Below are positions 6,551 to 10,262 of a stretch of DNA of 10,262 nt, piece by piece. Position 1 is the stretch's first letter. Every line of letters begins with the position of its first letter. The stretch is from an uncultured Shinella sp. (GTDB taxonomy: Bacteria; Pseudomonadota; Alphaproteobacteria; Rhizobiales; Rhizobiaceae). The position numbers and the translations under genes were made by a program. The stretch is taken from positions 1 through 10,262 of the forward strand of contig CAMPIK010000050.1 in the NCBI GenBank assembly GCA_946886325.1, read 5' to 3'. The notes below the pieces were generated by a model, which saw only the letters and a program-made list of their open reading frames with translations, made no database searches and was not told the DNA's origin.

Positions 6551-6580
6551 AAACGCCCCGGTCGTTTGACCGGGGCGTTT
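6551..6580 (-). terminator. typA: Intrinsic terminator of typA
   Basis: AAACGCCCCGGTC (6551-6563) and GACCGGGGCGTTT (6568-6580) form a perfect 13-base-pair stem with a 4-base loop. On the - strand the stem runs into TTTT and then CGTGTG. It lies 26 bases past the typA stop. The A and T runs at the two ends of the stem could allow termination from either side, but no + strand gene leads into it. Confidence 0.9.
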
Positions 6581-6606
6581 CAGGACTTTTGTGCCGAATC
6601 AGGCTG

Positions 6607-8439
6607 TCAGGCAGCGCCGGCGGTGGCGCGCGACTTCTCGAATCGCTTGCGATCGTTGGCATCGAGATAGAGCTTGCGCAGGCGGATCGACTTCGGCGTC
6701 ACCTCGACCAGTTCGTCGTCCTGGATCCAGGACAGCGCGCGCTCCAGCGTCATCTTGATCGGCGGCGTCAGGCGCACGGCCTCGTCCTTGCCGGCGGCGC
6801 GGATGTTGGTGAGCTTCTTGCCCTTCAGCACGTTCACTTCGAGATCGTTGTCGCGCGTGTGGATGCCGACGATCATGCCGGCATAGACCTTCTCGCCGGC
6901 ATCGATGACCATCGGGCCGCGGTCTTCCAGGTTGAAGAGCGCATAGGCGACGGCTTCGCCGGACTCGTTGGAGAGCAGCACGCCGTTGACCCGGCCGCCG
7001 ATCTCGCCCTTGTAGGGCTGGTAGTCGTGGAACAGGCGGTTCATGATCGCCGTGCCGCGCGTGTCGGTCAGGAGTTCCGACTGGTAGCCGATCAGGCCGC
7101 GGGTCGGTGCGAAGAAGACCAGGCGGACGCGATTGCCGCCGGAGGGGCGAAGCTCGACCATCTCGGCCTTGCGCTCCGACATCTTCTGCACGACGACGCC
7201 GGAATGTTCTTCATCCACGTCGATGACGACTTCCTCGATCGGCTCCAGCATCTGGCCGGTCGCCTCGTCCTTGTGCATGACGACGCGCGGACGCGACACG
7301 GCCAGCTCGAAGCCTTCGCGGCGCATGGTCTCGATGAGGACGGCGAGCTGCAATTCGCCGCGGCCGGAGACGAAGAACGAATCCTTGTCGCCCGATTCCT
7401 CGATCTTGAGCGCCACGTTGCCTTCGGCTTCCTTGAACAGGCGGTCGCGGATGACGCGGCTCGTCACCTTGTCGCCTTCGGTGCCGGCGAGCGGGCTATC
7501 GTTGACAATGAAGGACATGGTGACGGTCGGCGGGTCGATCGGCTGCGCCTTCATGGCCTCGGTCACCGACGGGTCGCAGAACGTGTCGGCGACGGTGCCC
7601 TTGGTGAGGCCGGCGATGGCGACGATGTCGCCCGCATGCGCTTCCTCGATCGCCGTGCGCTCGATGCCGCGGAAGGCGAGGATCTTCGAGATACGGCCGT
7701 TCTCGATCAGCTTGCCGTCCTGGCCCAGAACCTTGACCGACTGGTTCGGCTTGATCGAGCCGGAATGGATGCGGCCGGTGATGATGCGGCCGAGGAAGGG
7801 GTTGGCTTCGAGGATCGTGCCGATCATGCGGAACGGGCCGTCGGCGACCGTCGGCTCCGGCACGTGCTTCAGCACGAGATCGAGCAGCGGCGCCATGCCT
7901 TCGTCCTGCGGGCCTTCCGGATTGAGGTTCATCCAGCCGTTACGGCCCGACCCGTAGAGGATCGGGAAATCGAGCTGCTCGTCGGTGGCGTCGAGATTGG
8001 CGAAGAGGTCGAAGACCTCGTTCAGCACTTCCTCGTGGCGGCCGTCCGGGCGGTCGATCTTGTTGATCGCGACGATCGGCTTCAGACCGACCTTCAGCGC
8101 CTTGCCGACGACGAACTTCGTCTGCGGCATCGGGCCTTCAGACGAGTCGACCAGAACGATCGCGCCGTCCACCATCGAGAGGATGCGCTCCACCTCGCCG
8201 CCGAAGTCGGCGTGGCCGGGCGTATCGACGATGTTGATGCGGTTGCCTTTCCATTCCACCGAGGTGGCCTTGGCGAGGATGGTGATCCCGCGTTCCTTTT
8301 CGATATCGTTCGAGTCCATCACGCGTTCGGCGACGCGCTGGTTCTCGCGAAACGAGCCGGACTGCTTGAGAAGTTCGTCGACGAGCGTGGTCTTGCCATG
8401 GTCGACGTGCGCGATAATCGCGATGTTGCGAATGGACAT
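6607..8439 (-). CDS. typA: Translational GTPase TypA/BipA
   Basis: The product is 610 residues, full length for the family (about 600-615). It is a ribosome-associated GTPase related to EF-G that helps 50S assembly and translation under stress such as cold. GTPase motifs are all present: G1 AHVDHGKT (10-17), G2 RGIT (50-53), G3 DTPGH (72-76) and G4 NKID (126-129). The G2-region sequence NDIEKERGITI is the usual TypA form. EF-G-like domains follow (beta-barrel domain II from about 200, then domains III and V), and the BipA-specific C-terminal domain ends the protein, including GRGELQLAVLIETMRREGFE, PTRGLIGYQSELLTDTRG and TPPIKMTLERALSWI segments. The start ATG has only a weak AGAGA ribosome site 9 bases upstream. 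The gene lies 146 bases downstream of the M3 peptidase gene on the same strand, and the gap contains two hairpins. Confidence 0.98.
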   Translation of the reverse strand: MSIRNIAIIAHVDHGKTTLVDELLKQSGSFRENQRVAERVMDSNDIEKERGITILAKATSVEWKGNRINIVDTPGHADFGGEVERILSMVDGAIVLVDSSEGPMPQTKFVVGKALKVGLKPIVAINKIDRPDGRHEEVLNEVFDLFANLDATDEQLDFPILYGSGRNGWMNLNPEGPQDEGMAPLLDLVLKHVPEPTVADGPFRMIGTILEANPFLGRIITGRIHSGSIKPNQSVKVLGQDGKLIENGRISKILAFRGIERTAIEEAHAGDIVAIAGLTKGTVADTFCDPSVTEAMKAQPIDPPTVTMSFIVNDSPLAGTEGDKVTSRVIRDRLFKEAEGNVALKIEESGDKDSFFVSGRGELQLAVLIETMRREGFELAVSRPRVVMHKDEATGQMLEPIEEVVIDVDEEHSGVVVQKMSERKAEMVELRPSGGNRVRLVFFAPTRGLIGYQSELLTDTRGTAIMNRLFHDYQPYKGEIGGRVNGVLLSNESGEAVAYALFNLEDRGPMVIDAGEKVYAGMIVGIHTRDNDLEVNVLKGKKLTNIRAAGKDEAVRLTPPIKMTLERALSWIQDDELVEVTPKSIRLRKLYLDANDRKRFEKSRATAGAA

Positions 8440-8480
8440 GGTTCAAATCTCTGAGGTTTCAGGGCGCAGAGCGAAAGCGG

Positions 8481-8504
8481 GCGCGCCAGATGCATTTGGC
8501 GCGC
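8481..8504. repeat. GC-rich inverted repeat upstream of typA
   Basis: GCGCGCCA (8481-8488) and TGGCGCGC (8497-8504) form a perfect 8-base-pair stem with an 8-base loop; two further inner pairs are possible, leaving a TGCA tetraloop. On the - strand no T-run follows, so it is not a standard intrinsic terminator. It lies 42 bases before the typA start and could be a leader structure or a T-less terminator for the peptidase gene. Confidence 0.5.
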
Positions 8505-8516
8505 TCATACATGGAT

Positions 8517-8532
8517 TTTCGCATTTGCGAAA
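8517..8532. repeat. Second inverted repeat between the peptidase gene and typA
   Basis: TTTCGC (8517-8522) and GCGAAA (8527-8532) form a 6-base-pair stem with an ATTT loop. It is 12 bases away from the GC-rich hairpin at 8481-8504. On the - strand it is followed by AATCC rather than a T-run. Its role is unknown. Confidence 0.35.
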
Positions 8533-8585
8533 GGGGGCCGCGATCTTATCGTAAACCTGTCACACGCGGCGGGGCTGCTGACGCC

Positions 8586-10262
8586 TCAGGCGGCGAGCCC
8601 CTTCTTCTCCAGCATTGCCTCCGGGCTCGGCAGCTTGCCGCGGAAGGCCTTGTAGGCGTCTTCGGGGTCGACCGAGCCGCCGACGGCGTAGATATAGGAC
8701 TTCAGCCTGTCCGCCATGGCGGGATCGAAGGGGTTGCCCGTCTCGGTGAAGGCGGCGAAGGCATCCGCGTCGAGCACCTCCGACCACATGTAGGAATAAT
8801 AGCCGGCCGAATAGCCGTCGCCCGAGAAGACATGCTGGAAATGCGGCGTCGCATGGCGCATGACCATGGACTTCGGCATGCCGATCTTCTCCAGCACCTC
8901 CGCCTGGACAGCCATCGGATCCTCGACGGCGCCTTGCGTATGGAACGCCATGTCGACGAGGGCGGAGGAGGTGAACTCCACGGTGGCGAAGCCGGAATTG
9001 AAGGTGCGGGCCGCAAGCACCTTGTCGAGCAGCGCCTGCGGCATCGGCTCGCCGGTCTTCTCGTGCACCGCATAGGTCGTCAGGATTTCCGGCACGGTCA
9101 GCCAGTGCTCGTAGAGCTGCGACGGCAGTTCGACGAAGTCGCGGGAGACGCCCGTTCCGGAGACCGACGGATAGGTGACATCCGACAGCATGCCGTGCAG
9201 CGCATGGCCGAATTCGTGGAACAGCGTGCGCGCATCATCGATCGACAGCAGCGCCGGCTTGCCGTCTGCCGGCTTCGCGAAATTGCAGATGTTGTAGATG
9301 ATCGGGATCTCGCCAACGGTGCCGTTCTTCAGCGGCAGACGGTGCTGGCTCTGGTAGGAGCTCATCCAGGCGCCGGAGCGCTTGGAGGCGCGTGCGAAAT
9401 AATCACCGAGGAACATCGCGACGAGCCTGTCGTCGCGGTCGCGGATCTCGAAGACCCGGGCGTCAGGATGATAGACCGGCACCCCCGTCTTTTCGACGGC
9501 CCGGATACCGAACAGGCGGCCGGCCACGTCGAAACAGGCGTCGATGATCTTTTCGAGCTGGAGATAGGGCTTGAGCTCGGCCTCTGAGAAACTGAATTTC
9601 TGCGCCCGCAGCTTTTCCGCATAGAATCGCCAGTCCCACGGCATGACGTCGTGGTTGCGCCCTTCGCCGGCAACGAGCGCGGCAAGATCCTGCTCCTCCT
9701 CGCGTGCCCGTGCGACTGCCTTCTCCCAGACCTGCATCAAGAGCCCGTTCACCGCCTCCGGCGTCTTCGCCATCGTATTGTCGAGCTTCAGGGCGGCGTA
9801 GTTTGCATAGCCGAGCAGGGAAGCCTTTTCGGCGCGCAGTGCCAGGGTTTCCTTGACGATCGCGCGATTGTCGGTCGGGCCACCGTTTTCGCCGCGGGCG
9901 ACCCAGGCCTTGAAGGCCTTTTCCCTGAGATCGCGGTCGGTCGCGAAGGTGAGGAAGGGCTCGATGATGGAGCGCGACAAGGTCACGGCATATTTGCCGT
10001 CCTCGCCGCGGTCGCGCGCCGCGGACGCCATTGCGTCCTTGAGGAAGTCCGGCAGGCCGTCGAGCGCGGCGCCGTCGTCGAGGATCATCGCCCAGCTCTT
10101 TTCATCCGACAGCACGTTCTGGCCGAAGGAGGCGCCCAGCGCCGCAAGCCGCTCGTTGATGGCCGCGAGCCGCTCCTGTTCCGGCTTTTCGAGCCTTGCA
10201 CCGGACTTGACGAAGCCCTTCCAGTGACGCTCCAGGACGCGCGCCTGTTCCAGCGACAGCGA
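8586..10262 (-). CDS. dcp: M3 family zinc peptidase, peptidyl-dipeptidase Dcp-like (5' end outside window)
   Basis: The frame is open to the window edge; 558 residues are visible of the roughly 680-700 usual for Dcp or oligopeptidase A, so about 130 N-terminal residues are missing. The zinc site is LFHEFGHALHG (H349, E350, H353 in the visible part), and the third ligand is the Glu in RDFVELPSQ (E378). The late catalytic region, FQHVF then GYSAGYYSYMW (about 475-493), matches the substrate-binding His/Tyr region of the M3 family. The C-terminal YKAFRGKLPSPEAML ending in KKGLAA, and the DFVELPSQLYEHW segment, resemble Dcp more than oligopeptidase A. Dcp removes dipeptides from peptide C-termini and helps recycle peptides in the cytoplasm or periplasm. 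Location cannot be judged without the N-terminus. It is followed on the same strand by typA. Confidence 0.93.
   Translation of the reverse strand, partial: SLSLEQARVLERHWKGFVKSGARLEKPEQERLAAINERLAALGASFGQNVLSDEKSWAMILDDGAALDGLPDFLKDAMASAARDRGEDGKYAVTLSRSIIEPFLTFATDRDLREKAFKAWVARGENGGPTDNRAIVKETLALRAEKASLLGYANYAALKLDNTMAKTPEAVNGLLMQVWEKAVARAREEEQDLAALVAGEGRNHDVMPWDWRFYAEKLRAQKFSFSEAELKPYLQLEKIIDACFDVAGRLFGIRAVEKTGVPVYHPDARVFEIRDRDDRLVAMFLGDYFARASKRSGAWMSSYQSQHRLPLKNGTVGEIPIIYNICNFAKPADGKPALLSIDDARTLFHEFGHALHGMLSDVTYPSVSGTGVSRDFVELPSQLYEHWLTVPEILTTYAVHEKTGEPMPQALLDKVLAARTFNSGFATVEFTSSALVDMAFHTQGAVEDPMAVQAEVLEKIGMPKSMVMRHATPHFQHVFSGDGYSAGYYSYMWSEVLDADAFAAFTETGNPFDPAMADRLKSYIYAVGGSVDPEDAYKAFRGKLPSPEAMLEKKGLAA

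Noticed and set aside
6526..8454. Very long open frame (642 codons) on the + strand opposite typA
   Set aside because: It mirrors typA almost exactly, has a His/Asp/Arg/Val-rich composition typical of antisense frames in high-GC DNA, and shows no domain. TypA on the - strand has all family motifs.
8490..9587. 365-codon + strand open frame opposite the M3 peptidase gene
   Set aside because: Antisense shadow; the - strand carries the HEFGH zinc site and the rest of the M3 family sequence.

Overview
The window looks like ordinary core chromosome from a Rhizobiales alphaproteobacterium, most likely a member of the Rhizobiaceae. The signs are high GC throughout, rhizobial-style protein sequences, an alphaproteobacterial Mic60/mitofilin-like gene next to hemY, and one promoter-like site that fits the Sinorhizobium-type sigma-70 pattern (CTTGAC-N17-CTATAT). 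I see no insertion sequence, phage gene, CRISPR array, tRNA or rRNA. Base composition is even across the window, with no sign of a transferred island.

Left part, + strand (1-4534): the 3' part of a mitofilin/Mic60-like membrane-organising gene, then hemY (two membrane helices plus a TPR-rich body), a small TerB-domain gene, and a class I glutamine amidotransferase gene starting 3 bases after the terB-like stop. After a 131-base gap with a likely promoter come yggT (small membrane protein) and a DUF167/YggU gene. The first two genes belong to the heme-gene neighbourhood known in alphaproteobacteria. The hem genes themselves would lie to the left, outside the window.

Middle (4542-6400): ppa (inorganic pyrophosphatase, - strand) converges on the DUF167 gene with only 7 bases between the stops. 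Its likely terminator lies inside the DUF167 coding region. Divergent from ppa is a gene for a small exported protein of unknown function with four cysteines. It converges on a GNAT acetyltransferase gene on the - strand.

Right part, - strand (6607-10262): typA/bipA, a ribosome-associated GTPase, ends in a strong hairpin terminator. Upstream of it lies a Dcp-like M3 zinc peptidase gene whose 5' end is beyond the window. The 146 bases between these two genes hold two hairpins. No stretch longer than 300 bases lacks a gene.

I do not see an obviously new multi-gene system. The best leads are local: the missing standard start for DUF167, which is in frame with yggT across a single stop; the ppa terminator embedded in an opposing gene; the hairpins upstream of typA; and the uncharacterised four-cysteine exported protein.
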